From Alphaproteobacteria bacterium (GTDB lineage: Bacteria > Pseudomonadota > Alphaproteobacteria > Caulobacterales > Parvularculaceae), in the NCBI GenBank assembly GCA_030433215.1, contig JAUIMC010000017.1, forward strand, positions 1 through 64,000: DNA of 64,000 bases, in the 5' to 3' direction. Of this stretch, positions 1-8,453 are shown piece after piece. A program made the translations under genes and the position numbers. Under the pieces are notes generated by a model that saw only the letters and a program-made list of their open reading frames with translations, did no database searches and was not told the origin of the DNA. Numbering within the stretch: position 1 is the first letter of the stretch; each line of letters begins with the position of its first letter.

Positions 1-1
1 C

Positions 2-2017
2 AACGAAGCGCCGGAACAGCTCGCGGAAGAACAATCCGAACCGCCTTCAGAGCTGTCTGAGGCGGCGAAAAACAGCGAACCGGCGACGCCGGAATCCATG
101 CGCGCCGCCCGCGACCGGATGATTGCGCTTCTCGCAGAGGCCCGCAGTCAAGGCGTGGTGCAACTGAAAATCGACGATTCACGCCCCGTCGAACAAGAAG
201 AAAACGAAACCGAAGCGCCCGCCCCTCAACCGGCGACCTCCGCCACGCAAGCGTCGCACACGCCTGAAACGTTTGACGCACCCCAAGCCAATGGCGCGCC
301 GGAGCCGCTGACCCCGGCGGAGCTTCGCGAAGAACATAAACAGCAGGCCGCCGTCTGTGCCGATCCGACTCTGTTCAATGAACCGGAAGACGACGAAGGC
401 GCGATCGATTTTTCCACCATCACGACCCTGCGTCAGAAATACGAACTGACGCTTGACGATGACGAGCGTCAGGATCTCGCCGCAACGCTTTCCCTCGCTT
501 ATATTCACATCGGCTTCTTCGAGGAAGCAAGCGCCGTCGCAACGCCGCTCGCCCGTGGCGGCGACGCGAATATGGCGATGGCGGGCGGCCTTTCCGACCT
601 TGCCGCGGGCTCAAAAGCCCGCGCCATCCGCTTCCTCGCCCCCTATCGCAGTTGCGGTCCGTTCTTCGAGATGGCCTATGCGGCGGCGGCGCGGATTGAC
701 GACGACAATGTCGTTCCGATGCAGGAAAAACACCTTGCCGCCCTGAAACCTGTGGCGAAGGCCCTGCGCGCGCCGCTCGCGGAAAATCTAGGCCTAAATG
801 CGCTTGAGCATGGCGACTTTGCTGTCGCCAAGGAATTCTACGAAATCGCCAAAGCCGCCCGCGACGGCGAAAGCAGCCCGGCGCTCGTCATTCTGGAAAA
901 CTCGCTCGCCCAGTCCGGCGCGAACGACCATGAAGACGGCGCCGCACAAGCAGACGCGAATGCACAAGCCGGACATGGGCCCGCCCCTTCTACAAGAGAA
1001 GAGCTGAAATCCATCGCGCAGAATCCCGGTCCCTTGCAGGCGCGCGCGCTCGCCATTCTGGCGGAAGATTATGAACAACGCGCCGACGACGCCTATGAGG
1101 GGCTGCTTGACGACATCGCCTCGCAGACTTCGCGCAAGAGCGCCTCGCTGTCCGAGGCGCGCGCCTCTTTCGCCGGCGCCAAGGCGCTCGTCAGCGCTGG
1201 CCGGCTGCGCGAAGGGATAACCGTCTTGAACGCGGCGGCCGACTCGGCGCCCGGCGCCCGTGACGCCAGCCGCGCCCTCGCCCGCTCCTTCATTCTGAAG
1301 GCGCTGATGGATGACGACGAGACCCGACTTGAGGCCGTCGCCGCCTATTTCCATAACCGCGATTTTCTCGACATTCCCGGCGACGGCGATCTCAATATCG
1401 CGGTCGCCCGTGAACTCGCCGCTTACGGCGCCAACGCTCTTGTGGACGAAGCGCTCTCAACGGCGCCCGCCGCCTGGCGCGCACAAGCCGACGCCATGAA
1501 GGCGCTGTCTCATCTGAACAGCGGCGACGCCCAGGGCGCGCTCGATATCGCCGCCCATGGCCAAATGAGCCCGGAACTCGGCATCGTGGCCGTGAAGGCC
1601 CATGAACGCAATAACGACCGGGCCGGCGCCGTCGCCGCCATCAAATCCGCCATGCGCAATGGCGCGGTGAATAAAGAATTCGCCAAGGCCGCCTGGCGCG
1701 CCGGCGACTGGCCGCTTGCGATCGAAGCCTTTGACATGGCGCCCGAGAAAGACCGCGATTCCGCCGCCGCCGCGCGCGCCGCCCTCGCCGCGCTGAATGG
1801 CGGCGCCAATGAACTTCCCGCCTCCATGCGCGAAACGCTTCAGAACAACCCGGACGCGCTCGCCGCCCTCGTCCATATGTTCAACACGGCGCCGGCGGTG
1901 AATGTGCGCGCTATCGACCTCTTGTCCGATTTTTCAGAAGGCGTCGCGAGGGAAAAGAATTTCATGGAATCCGGTCTTGCGCGGATCACTCTCAGCGCCG
2001 GAGGAGAAGGACGATGA
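2..2017 (+). CDS. TPR-like helical-repeat protein of the flagellar cluster, 5' partial
   Basis: The frame is open to the left edge of the window, so the N-terminus is missing; the first in-frame ATG is at 98 but the acidic, Pro/Glu-rich reading continues upstream of it. The visible protein has a low-complexity acidic N-terminal third, then a long alpha-helical Ala-rich region with TPR/Sel1-like spacing (for example residues about 115-240 and 420-560 counted from the ATG at 98). No signal peptide or catalytic motif is visible. Its stop overlaps the flgF start by ATGA, so translation is probably coupled and the protein probably serves the flagellum. Known flagellar families do not obviously match. 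A motor-associated or periplasmic scaffold role, as for MotE- or TPR-type accessory proteins, is only a guess from context. Confidence 0.7.
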   Translation, partial: NEAPEQLAEEQSEPPSELSEAAKNSEPATPESMRAARDRMIALLAEARSQGVVQLKIDDSRPVEQEENETEAPAPQPATSATQASHTPETFDAPQANGAPEPLTPAELREEHKQQAAVCADPTLFNEPEDDEGAIDFSTITTLRQKYELTLDDDERQDLAATLSLAYIHIGFFEEASAVATPLARGGDANMAMAGGLSDLAAGSKARAIRFLAPYRSCGPFFEMAYAAAARIDDDNVVPMQEKHLAALKPVAKALRAPLAENLGLNALEHGDFAVAKEFYEIAKAARDGESSPALVILENSLAQSGANDHEDGAAQADANAQAGHGPAPSTREELKSIAQNPGPLQARALAILAEDYEQRADDAYEGLLDDIASQTSRKSASLSEARASFAGAKALVSAGRLREGITVLNAAADSAPGARDASRALARSFILKALMDDDETRLEAVAAYFHNRDFLDIPGDGDLNIAVARELAAYGANALVDEALSTAPAAWRAQADAMKALSHLNSGDAQGALDIAAHGQMSPELGIVAVKAHERNNDRAGAVAAIKSAMRNGAVNKEFAKAAWRAGDWPLAIEAFDMAPEKDRDSAAAARAALAALNGGANELPASMRETLQNNPDALAALVHMFNTAPAVNVRAIDLLSDFSEGVAREKNFMESGLARITLSAGGEGR

Positions 2018-2727
2018 GCAATACGGTTTACGTCGCGCTTTCTAAGCAAGCGGGCTTGTCGAAAGAACTGAACAGCGTTGCGAACAATATCGCCAACGCT
2101 AGCACCGCCGGCTATCGCCGCGAAGGCATGCTGTTCTCCGAATATGTCCGCGCCCTGGGCCCCGAAGACCGCAGCCTCTCCCAGGCCAATGTGGGCGGAC
2201 ATTATTTTGACGCAACGCAAGGCGCAGTGACCAAAACCGGCGGCTCGTTCGATGTCGCCATCGACGGCGAAGGCTATTTCCTCGTGGAAACGCCCTTCGG
2301 CGAGCGCCTCACCCGCCAGGGGAGCTTCATGCTCAATGCGGAAGGCCAGCTCGTCACCTCAGCCGGGCACGCCGTGCTCGGCGACGGCGGTTCGCCCATC
2401 GCCATCCCGCCAGAAGCGACCAGCATCACCATCGCCCAGGACGGCTCCATCGCCGCCGACGGCGCGCCGGTCGGCAAGCTCGGCCTTGTCACGGCGGACC
2501 CGACCGCGCTGTCGCGCGAAGGCGCCAATCTTTTGCGCGCTGAAGAATACGAACAGATGGAATCGCCGAAGCTCCGTCAGGGCTTCATTGAAGAATCGAA
2601 CGTCAACGCCGTTCTGGAAATCTCCCGCCTCATCGAAGTGCAACGCGCCTATGAAATGGGCCAGCAGCTGATGAAAGATGAGGATGAACGGATTTCCAAA
2701 ACCGTTGACGCGATGAGACGCCGTTAA
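2014..2727 (+). CDS. flgF: Flagellar proximal rod protein FlgF
   Basis: FlgF is a rod subunit of the flagellar basal body, exported by the flagellar type III system and placed in the periplasmic rod. The 237-residue protein shows the rod/hook N-terminal signature (NNIANASTAGYRREG near residue 26) and the C-terminal helix with ESNVNAVLEIS and IEVQRAYE, shared by FlgF/FlgG/FlgE. The start is the ATG overlapping the stop of the upstream gene. It is followed after 29 nt by flgG, the usual partner, with AAGGAGG in between. The length and the order flgF-flgG-flgA-flgH fit Caulobacter-type flagellar operons. Confidence 0.95.
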   Translation: MSNTVYVALSKQAGLSKELNSVANNIANASTAGYRREGMLFSEYVRALGPEDRSLSQANVGGHYFDATQGAVTKTGGSFDVAIDGEGYFLVETPFGERLTRQGSFMLNAEGQLVTSAGHAVLGDGGSPIAIPPEATSITIAQDGSIAADGAPVGKLGLVTADPTALSREGANLLRAEEYEQMESPKLRQGFIEESNVNAVLEISRLIEVQRAYEMGQQLMKDEDERISKTVDAMRRR

Positions 2728-2756
2728 AGGCGCGAGAGTAAGAAGGAGGCTACATC

Positions 2757-3542
2757 ATGCAGGCTCTAAGGATTGCAGCGACAGGCATGGATGCGCAGCA
2801 AAAGCGCGTCGAGACCGTGTCCAACAATATCGCGAATATGAGCACGACCGCCTATGACACGCGGCGCGCGGAATTCGCCGATCTCCACTATCAGCAACTG
2901 CGCGCGCCCGGCGCGATATCGTCTTCCACCGGCCTCATCGCGCCAGCAGGCATCGAGATGGGCCTCGGCGTCAGGACATCGGCCATTTCGGTCAACCATT
3001 CGCAGGGTTCGCTGCGCCAGACCGGCGGCGATCTCGATCTCGCCATCGAAGGGCGCGGCTGGTTCGAAGTGACGCTGCCCTCCGGCGATCCCGCCTATAC
3101 GCGGGACGGATCCTTCAAGAAGACCGGCGAAGGACTGCTCGTCAATTCGGAAGGCTATCCCCTCGCCGGCGACATCACGATTCCGCAGGATGCGCGCTCC
3201 ATCACGATCAACGCCAATGGCGAAGTCTACGCCTATTTCGACGGCGAGACCGAAGGCCAGCAGGTCGGCAACATGCAGCTCACGATCTTTGTCAACGAAA
3301 AGGGTCTGGAAGCGCTCGGCGGCAATATGTTCCGGGAAACACAAGCCTCCGGCGCGCCGATCCCCGGCGAGCCCGGTCTCGACGGCCGCGGCGCCATCCG
3401 TCAGGGCTTCCTGGAAGAAAGCTCCGTGGACGTTGTCGCGCAGATTGCAGACCTCATTGAGGCCCAGCGCGGCTACGAGCTGAACTCGAAAGTGATCTCC
3501 GCAGCCGACCAGATGCTCGGCGCAACAACGCAACTCCGGTAA
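2757..3542 (+). CDS. flgG: Flagellar distal rod protein FlgG
   Basis: FlgG is the distal rod subunit that crosses the P and L rings. The 261-residue length is typical of FlgG. The N-terminal region has NNIANMSTTAYDTRRAEF and the C-terminal region has GFLEESSVDVVAQ followed by IEAQRGYELNSK, the canonical rod-protein coiled-coil ends. A strong ribosome binding site (AAGGAGG, 2743-2749) precedes the ATG. It lies between flgF and flgA in the same direction with short gaps, consistent with one operon. Between the conserved ends the middle region carries the FlgG-type insertion (residues about 45-75), as expected for the distal rod. Confidence 0.96.
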   Translation: MQALRIAATGMDAQQKRVETVSNNIANMSTTAYDTRRAEFADLHYQQLRAPGAISSSTGLIAPAGIEMGLGVRTSAISVNHSQGSLRQTGGDLDLAIEGRGWFEVTLPSGDPAYTRDGSFKKTGEGLLVNSEGYPLAGDITIPQDARSITINANGEVYAYFDGETEGQQVGNMQLTIFVNEKGLEALGGNMFRETQASGAPIPGEPGLDGRGAIRQGFLEESSVDVVAQIADLIEAQRGYELNSKVISAADQMLGATTQLR

Positions 3543-3546
3543 TCTC

Positions 3547-4068
3547 ATGAAACGCCTGTTTTCGTCCGCCGCACTTCTATCCGCCGCCGCTTTTTCCCTG
3601 ACGGGCGTCGCCGGCGCGCAGGATCTTGCCGCTCTGGCGCCGACGCCGCCCAGCCAGTCCGCCGGGGCGGATCAGGACATGCCCATGATATCGGTCATGC
3701 CGGTCCCGCAAAAACCCGCCACCGTCAAGGCGGCGAACAATCTGCGCACTGGAACCGTGCTCCACGCCTCCGACCTCATCGTGGAAGGCGAGAACGACAC
3801 TGCGCTCGATCTTTTTGTGGGCATGGAGCTCAAACGCGCCATCTATAAAGGCGCCAAGCTGCGGGCGAGCGATGTCGGCCCGCCCACAGCCGTCGAGCGC
3901 AACGCCATCGTCACGCTCGAATTCGTGCGCGGTCCCTTGAAAATGACCACCGAAGGCCGTGCGCTAGACGCCGGCGCGGTAGGCGAAACGGTCCGCATCA
4001 TGAATCTCAATTCGAAAACCATTCTTACGGCGGTCATCATTGGCCCCAACAAGGCGGTCACAAAATGA
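3547..4068 (+). CDS. flgA: Flagellar P-ring assembly chaperone FlgA
   Basis: FlgA is a periplasmic chaperone for assembly of the FlgI P ring. The 173-residue product starts with a Sec signal peptide (positive MKR, then an Ala/Leu core, cleavage near residue 24) and carries a SAF-like segment beginning LRTGTVLHASDL, followed by a C-terminal beta-rich region with IMNLNSKTI. It is four nucleotides after flgG and overlaps flgH by ATGA. The protein is at the short end of the family. The P-ring gene flgI, often next to flgA, is not in this window. Confidence 0.9.
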   Translation: MKRLFSSAALLSAAAFSLTGVAGAQDLAALAPTPPSQSAGADQDMPMISVMPVPQKPATVKAANNLRTGTVLHASDLIVEGENDTALDLFVGMELKRAIYKGAKLRASDVGPPTAVERNAIVTLEFVRGPLKMTTEGRALDAGAVGETVRIMNLNSKTILTAVIIGPNKAVTK

Positions 4069-4817
4069 ACAGAAAACTTCTTCTTCTGACACTGCCGGTC
4101 CTCGCGGCGACAAGCGGTTGCATGTCGCGGCTCGACCATATGTTCACGCCCCCGCCCATGTCGCCCGTGGGCGACATGCGCGATCCGATGCCCCAGCCGG
4201 ATCCGCGGCGCTATGACGTGCCGCCGAAACCGGTTCAGCCGACCGAAGCGAAAATCACCACCGCCTCGCTGTGGCGGTCAGGCCCCTCTTCGCTGTTCGG
4301 CGACCGCCGCGCGCGCTCGAAAGGCGATATCGTGACCGTCGTTATCGAGATCGACGAGGAAGCCGAGATCAAGAACTCCACCAGCCGGTCGCGCAGCTCC
4401 GCCGACGACATGGCGGTCTCCAACTTCTTCGGGCTTAATTCGCTCGCCGAAGACGTCTTGCCGAGAGGGGCGACCCTCGATCCTGCCATCGGGACGGACT
4501 CGTCGACCTCATCGAGCGGCGACGGCCAGATCAAGCGCGAGGAAAAGATCACGCTGCGCGTGGCGGCGACCGTCATCAACGAATTGCCGAACGGCCACCT
4601 CGCCATTACCGGCAGCCAGGAAATCCGCGTCAATTACGAGCTGCGCGAGCTTCTCGTCGCGGGGATTGTCCGGCCGGAAGACATCGCCCGGAACAACACC
4701 ATCACTTATGACAAGATCGCCGATGCCCGCATCTCCTATGGCGGACGCGGACAGATCTCCGATCTGCAACGCGCGCGCTACGGTCAGCAGGTAATCGACC
4801 TTATCTCGCCGTTCTAG
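4065..4817 (+). CDS. flgH: Flagellar L-ring lipoprotein FlgH
   Basis: FlgH forms the outer-membrane L ring around the rod. The 250-residue protein has a lipoprotein signal peptide ending in a lipobox, with the lipidated cysteine at residue 19 (ATSGC). The middle contains the FlgH core beginning SLFGDRRARSKGDIVTVVIEI, and the C-terminus has the segment KIADARISYGGRGQISD and ends in a phenylalanine, as expected for an outer-membrane protein. The ATG overlaps the flgA stop. The stop codon at 4815-4817 overlaps the ribosome binding site of fliL. Confidence 0.95.
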   Translation: MNRKLLLLTLPVLAATSGCMSRLDHMFTPPPMSPVGDMRDPMPQPDPRRYDVPPKPVQPTEAKITTASLWRSGPSSLFGDRRARSKGDIVTVVIEIDEEAEIKNSTSRSRSSADDMAVSNFFGLNSLAEDVLPRGATLDPAIGTDSSTSSSGDGQIKREEKITLRVAATVINELPNGHLAITGSQEIRVNYELRELLVAGIVRPEDIARNNTITYDKIADARISYGGRGQISDLQRARYGQQVIDLISPF

Positions 4818-4830
4818 GAGGAGCTCCCCC

Positions 4831-5346
4831 GTGCTTCAGAAACTGCTTCCCGTGATCATCATTGTCGTCGCCGGCGCCGCTGGCGGCGGAGGCGGCTTTT
4901 TCGCCAAGACCATGATGTCGGGAAAGGCTTCCAACGCGGAAAGCAGCGCTCATGGCGAGGCGGATGACGGCCACGGTGAAAAGAAAGCCAAGAAAGGCGG
5001 TCATGGCGGGGAAGACGCCTCCAGCTCCACCTATATGAAATTCAGCCGCCAGTTCGTCGTGCCCGTCGTCCATAATGGCCGGCCAAAATCCATGGTCATT
5101 CTCGACATCAATATCGAAGTCGACAGCGGCGAAAGCGAGGGGGTTTACGCCCTTGAGCCGCGCCTGCGCGATGCGTTCCTCGCCCGTCTGATGGCCCTTT
5201 CCGGCGAAGGCATGCTGCCGCAAATGCTCGAAGACATGGACAAGCTTGAATATACGAAGATGGCTCTGCTTGATGAAAGCCGCAAGATCATGGGCGACGC
5301 CGCACTGGACGTTCTGATCCTCGATCTTGGCATTCAGAATTACTAG
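4831..5346 (+). CDS. fliL: Flagellar basal-body-associated protein FliL
   Basis: FliL is an inner-membrane protein beside the stator that supports torque and motor function. The 171-residue product has one N-terminal transmembrane helix (residues about 3-22), a charged His/Lys/Gly-rich linker, and the FliL core from YMKFSRQFVVPVV through ALEPRLRDAFLARL. The start is GTG at 4831, chosen because AGGAGG at 4816-4821 sits at good spacing. It ends the rightward flgF-to-fliL run, and a strong hairpin follows. fliM and fliP, often downstream of fliL, are not here. Confidence 0.92.
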   Translation: MLQKLLPVIIIVVAGAAGGGGGFFAKTMMSGKASNAESSAHGEADDGHGEKKAKKGGHGGEDASSSTYMKFSRQFVVPVVHNGRPKSMVILDINIEVDSGESEGVYALEPRLRDAFLARLMALSGEGMLPQMLEDMDKLEYTKMALLDESRKIMGDAALDVLILDLGIQNY

Positions 5347-5373
5347 TCCCGATCGTCACCCATTCCTGACATG

Positions 5374-5404
5374 AAAAACGCCGCCTCGTAAGGGCGGCGT
5401 TTTT
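5374..5404. terminator. Bidirectional terminator between fliL and flgD
   Basis: A perfect 12-bp stem (AAAAACGCCGCC, 5374-5385, against GGCGGCGTTTTT, 5393-5404) with a 7-nt loop carries a T-run at both ends. It separates the convergent fliL and flgD genes and should stop transcription from both sides. Confidence 0.85.
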
Positions 5405-5428
5405 CATTCATGATGTCATGCTTGAAGC

Positions 5429-6130
5429 TTATTCTTTAAGACCGAGGCCGGCGATCTGACCAGGCCCGACATCGACGCCGCCATCGAGAATGATCGACGG
5501 TTCGTTTCCGTCAAGCCGCACTTCGCGCACGCCGCCGAAAGTGTTGGCGATTTCCTCGCCGACCACCTTGCCGTCCTTGTCATAGTAGATCGCCGTCACC
5601 CCATAGAGGCTCTTTGGCGCGGGTTCGCCGTCCACCATGCCGTCCCAGCCTTGCACCATGGAGCCGTTAAGCGAGGCAAACCGGGAGACCTCGTTTCCGA
5701 GCGGATCGGTAATAACGGTTTCCACGCTCCTTGCCTTTTCATTGCCCGCCAGGCGGTATTCGATCGGCTTGACGCCGTCGAAATAGGCTGGCGCGCCGGT
5801 CGCTTCGGCTTTCTTGCCGATCCAGCCGGCATATTTGTCGATGCCGTCGGCGACCATGGCCGACGCGATATTGTCGAGCTTGTTATTGGCGTTGACGAGC
5901 TGTTCGACGGAGCTGAACTGCGCGAGTTGCGCGACAAATTCGGTTGAGTCCGCCGGGTTGAGCGGGTCCTGGTTGCGCAATTGCGCTGTCAGAAGCTTGA
6001 GGAAGTTCTGGAAATCCGCCGCCTCGAGTGCGGGATTGCCGCCTTGCTGGCTGGCGCTGGCGGCGGCCGCTGCCGCGCCATTGCTCTGCTGCGTCTGTGT
6101 GAACGGTGATATGGTTGGCGCTGCCTGCAT
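5429..6130 (-). CDS. flgD: Flagellar hook-cap assembly protein FlgD
   Basis: FlgD caps the growing hook and guides FlgE polymerisation. The 233-residue protein has the FlgD N-terminal signature FLKLLTAQLRNQDPLNPADS at about residue 43 and FVAQLAQFSSVEQL after it, then the beta-rich Ig/tudor-like C-terminal part (GNEVSRFASL, WDGMVDGEPAP). It is transcribed leftward directly behind fliK (30-nt gap), which fits the shared role of FlgD and FliK in hook building. The hook gene flgE itself is not seen in the window. Confidence 0.95.
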   Translation of the reverse strand: MQAAPTISPFTQTQQSNGAAAAAASASQQGGNPALEAADFQNFLKLLTAQLRNQDPLNPADSTEFVAQLAQFSSVEQLVNANNKLDNIASAMVADGIDKYAGWIGKKAEATGAPAYFDGVKPIEYRLAGNEKARSVETVITDPLGNEVSRFASLNGSMVQGWDGMVDGEPAPKSLYGVTAIYYDKDGKVVGEEIANTFGGVREVRLDGNEPSIILDGGVDVGPGQIAGLGLKE

Positions 6131-6159
6131 GGTGCGTTTCCCTTTACGATCTTTGGCGC

Positions 6160-7464
6160 TTACAGCCGCCTGTCGAGGCGGCCGAGCGCCGCCTGCGGCG
6201 CCGAGAGGGCGGCCATTTCCGGCGCCTCCGCTTCAGCAAGGCGGAAATTCACCGACTGTTCCGGCGTTTCATCCGCCATATTTTCATCGGCGCCCTTATC
6301 GGCGAAATGAAGGTCGAGACCATCAAATCCCTGCTCTTCCAGCGCGCGCTGGAGAACATCTGCATGGCGGCGCATGAGGTCGAGCGTTTCCGGCGTATCG
6401 GCGGAAATAACCGCGCGCACCATCTCCGCGCCGTCGCGGTCAAAACTGATTGTCACCCGCCCGAGCTCGGGCGGATCGAGACGCACTTCAAGGCGGCCGT
6501 CGCTCTGACGCGCCGCGACCGCCGCAACGATCTGGTCGCGCACGGGATTGATCTGGGGCGCACGGTCCGCACCCGCAGCAACGGCTTCAAGCTTTGTTGA
6601 TGCAAGCCGGTCGAATTCAAGGCCGCCCTCGTCTCTCGTGACCGCCGAATGGCTCAGGGCTTCCGGCGAGGCATGATCGGCGATTGCAACCGTCGCATTA
6701 GCGTGGGGATTGAGATGAAGGCCAGGCGTCTTTGTGTTCTGGCCTGAAACCAGCAGGCGCCCCGGCGCGTCATCGCTCTTGCCGCGCGGCGTATCAAAAG
6801 ATGGGTCAGCTTCCGGCGCGGCGTCTTCAGAAGAGCCTGCCCCGGGGGTCGCTGCTTTCGCAGCGCTGGCCACAGTCTGGCCGGGCGCAGCCATTTCTTG
6901 CCCTGGCGCGTTGGTCTTCGCGACAGACGCTTGCGCTGCAAATTCAACTTTCTGATCGCCGGGCGCCGTCCCGAAACCGGCCCGAGCGTCAGCAGACGCG
7001 TCCATAGCGGACGCCGCCGGAAGGCTTTTATCATTCGTAAGGGACGCCGGAACGTCGCCTGCGGCAGGCGCGTCAACCGGGGCCAGGTTTTGCCCTGCGA
7101 GCGCATTATTGGTTATCGGAGCGCCGGCAAGCGCTTCTGCATTCCCGATCAGATCCAGCGCGCCAGAACCATTTTCCGTTAGCGCAGCGCCGCCAGGCAC
7201 GGATAGGTCACCCGTCTTTGCCTGCAAGGATTCCAGCGTCAGCGGCGCGCCTGAAAAAGGCGCAGGTGACCCGAGCAAATCCGCCGTTTCATCGCCGCCA
7301 TCCGCAGTTTTTAACAGGCCGTCAATAAAGGAAAAGAAACCCTGACCGCCGGCTTCGGCTTTGTCCGGCCTATTGGCGAAAAGCGCATGAGCGCCAGTGG
7401 ATTTATCACCTGCCGGCTTGCCGCCAAACAACGCTGATAAAATTGAAAGCGGAGCATTTTCCAT
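6160..7464 (-). CDS. fliK: Flagellar hook-length control protein FliK
   Basis: FliK is the secreted ruler that sets hook length and triggers the export switch through FlhB. The 434-residue protein has a long, low-complexity Ala/Gly/Pro-rich N-terminal and middle region, as FliK proteins do, and a conserved C-terminal Flg_hook domain around residues 290-380 with the motif LEVRLDPPELGRVTISFDRD and then VLQRALEEQGFDGLDLHF. It is upstream of flgD on the minus strand. An 81-nt gap to the divergent flgJ should hold both promoters. FliK families vary widely outside the C-terminal domain, so the call rests on that domain. Confidence 0.9.
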   Translation of the reverse strand: MENAPLSILSALFGGKPAGDKSTGAHALFANRPDKAEAGGQGFFSFIDGLLKTADGGDETADLLGSPAPFSGAPLTLESLQAKTGDLSVPGGAALTENGSGALDLIGNAEALAGAPITNNALAGQNLAPVDAPAAGDVPASLTNDKSLPAASAMDASADARAGFGTAPGDQKVEFAAQASVAKTNAPGQEMAAPGQTVASAAKAATPGAGSSEDAAPEADPSFDTPRGKSDDAPGRLLVSGQNTKTPGLHLNPHANATVAIADHASPEALSHSAVTRDEGGLEFDRLASTKLEAVAAGADRAPQINPVRDQIVAAVAARQSDGRLEVRLDPPELGRVTISFDRDGAEMVRAVISADTPETLDLMRRHADVLQRALEEQGFDGLDLHFADKGADENMADETPEQSVNFRLAEAEAPEMAALSAPQAALGRLDRRL

Positions 7465-7545
7465 AGCGCTTTCCTACATTTGATAACTTATTTTTTAGTT
7501 ACGCGCTCTACTTTGCCTTAAATTTTTCCGATCCGGAGCGTCCAG

Positions 7546-7851
7546 ATGGACATCGCCAATCTTACTCTCACGTTGAACCCGGCAACTGCCGGCAAGGTGC
7601 GCGATGCGTCAGCAACGCAAGCGGAGAAAGAAGAAACCCTGCGCAAGACGGCGCAGGAATTTGAGTCGGTTTTCATCGCTGAAATGCTGTCTCACGCCGG
7701 TTTCGACAAAGCGCTCTCTCAGGATTCCGGCTTTGGCGGCGAAGCCTTCTCCCGCATGCTGGTCGAAACCTATGCCGAGGGACTCGCCGAAAAAGGCGGC
7801 TTCGGCCTTGCCGATCAGATTTACCGTCAGTTGAAAGGCCAGCTCAAGTGA
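7546..7851 (+). CDS. flgJ: Rod-binding domain protein FlgJ (muramidase-less)
   Basis: The 101-residue product matches only the N-terminal rod-binding domain of FlgJ (also called CheL in alphaproteobacteria), with FESVFIAEMLSHAGFDKAL and FSRMLVETYAEGLAEKGGFGLAD cut here into two motif stretches. The C-terminal muramidase half of enteric FlgJ is absent, which is normal in this class. It acts as a rod-capping or assembly factor. The stop overlaps the next gene's GTG start (GTGA at 7848-7851), so the two are translationally coupled. It is divergent from fliK. Confidence 0.88.
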   Translation: MDIANLTLTLNPATAGKVRDASATQAEKEETLRKTAQEFESVFIAEMLSHAGFDKALSQDSGFGGEAFSRMLVETYAEGLAEKGGFGLADQIYRQLKGQLK

Positions 7852-8234
7852 CAAGCCCTGTCGATAAACTGAAAGCCATCATCGCGAACCTGAAAAAGCT
7901 GACGGATCAGGAAGAAGCGTTTATCGGCAAGCGCGCCTTCGAGCAGATTGCCGCCCTGACCTCTCAGAAAGAATCGCTGCTCGCAGAGTTTGACGACATC
8001 GTTCGCGAACTCGACGCTTCCGAACTCAGTGAACAGCTTATTGCCGAACTCGATGCAATTCGAAACAAGGCCGAGGAAAACGCCGCTATCCTGAAGGCGA
8101 CGGCCCAAGGCGTGCGCGAAGCGCGCGCGCGCCTCAAGAAAATACGCGAAGCCGAATTCAATACCGGCGTCTACAGCGCCGACGGTGCGGCCCTGCGCAA
8201 TCCGAACGCATCGACGATTACGACCAAGGCGTAA
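7848..8234 (+). CDS. Small coiled-coil protein, FlgN-like export chaperone candidate
   Basis: This 128-residue protein starts at GTG overlapping the flgJ stop. It is almost entirely helical and charged: a long amphipathic coiled coil from about residue 5 to 105 (KLKAIIANLKKLTDQEEAFI, LLAEFDDIVRELD, ARARLKKIREAEFN), then a short polar tail. Length, composition and position after flgJ fit a FlgN-type chaperone for hook-associated proteins, but FlgN is poorly conserved and no specific motif proves it. The coupling to flgJ makes a flagellar role likely. FlgK and FlgL, the expected clients, are not in the window. Confidence 0.55.
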   Translation: MTSPVDKLKAIIANLKKLTDQEEAFIGKRAFEQIAALTSQKESLLAEFDDIVRELDASELSEQLIAELDAIRNKAEENAAILKATAQGVREARARLKKIREAEFNTGVYSADGAALRNPNASTITTKA

Positions 8235-8430
8235 TCTTTTACTTCTCAGTAAGCATACTTCTTAAATCCATATTATTCCAAGGCTCTTATTGTTGAGCCT
8301 ATGCAACCGCGTGGTTGTTGCGGACATGCTTAAACGGCCTGCCGCGAGCTAAAACGGCTCATAAATTCCTGCAAAAATAAATTGCGGGGCTCCCGACAAC
8401 TCCTTTGCGAGGTCGGACCGTTAAAAATAA

Positions 8431-8448
8431 CGATCCAAATCGGAGTCT
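8431..8448 (+). promoter_or_regulatory. Flagellin leader element 1 with ribosome binding site
   Basis: The 18-nt stretch just before the first flagellin start matches the stretch at 9914-9931 before the second flagellin except at one base (CGATCCAAATCGGAGTCT). It contains the GGAG ribosome binding site and a GAGTC site (the GANTC pattern recognised by CcrM). Surrounding upstream DNA is much less alike, so this leader looks constrained. Because FlbT is known to act on flagellin mRNA leaders in Caulobacter, it is a candidate FlbT target; that link is inference. Confidence 0.5.
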
Positions 8449-8453
8449 CTATC

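Noticed and set aside
8281-8300. AGGCTC-N8-GAGCCT inverted repeat after the FlgN-like gene, possible terminator
   Set aside because: The stem is short and no T-run follows.
8323-8350. GG-N10-GC pattern upstream of flagellin 1 as a sigma-54 promoter
   Set aside because: Only the GG and GC bases match; the rest of TGGCAC-N5-TTGC is absent, and flagellin 2 has no equivalent.
8382-8453. Longer N-terminus for flagellin 1 from ATG 8382
   Set aside because: The extra 24 residues do not resemble flagellin, and the second copy starts at the equivalent of 8454 with the same ribosome binding site.
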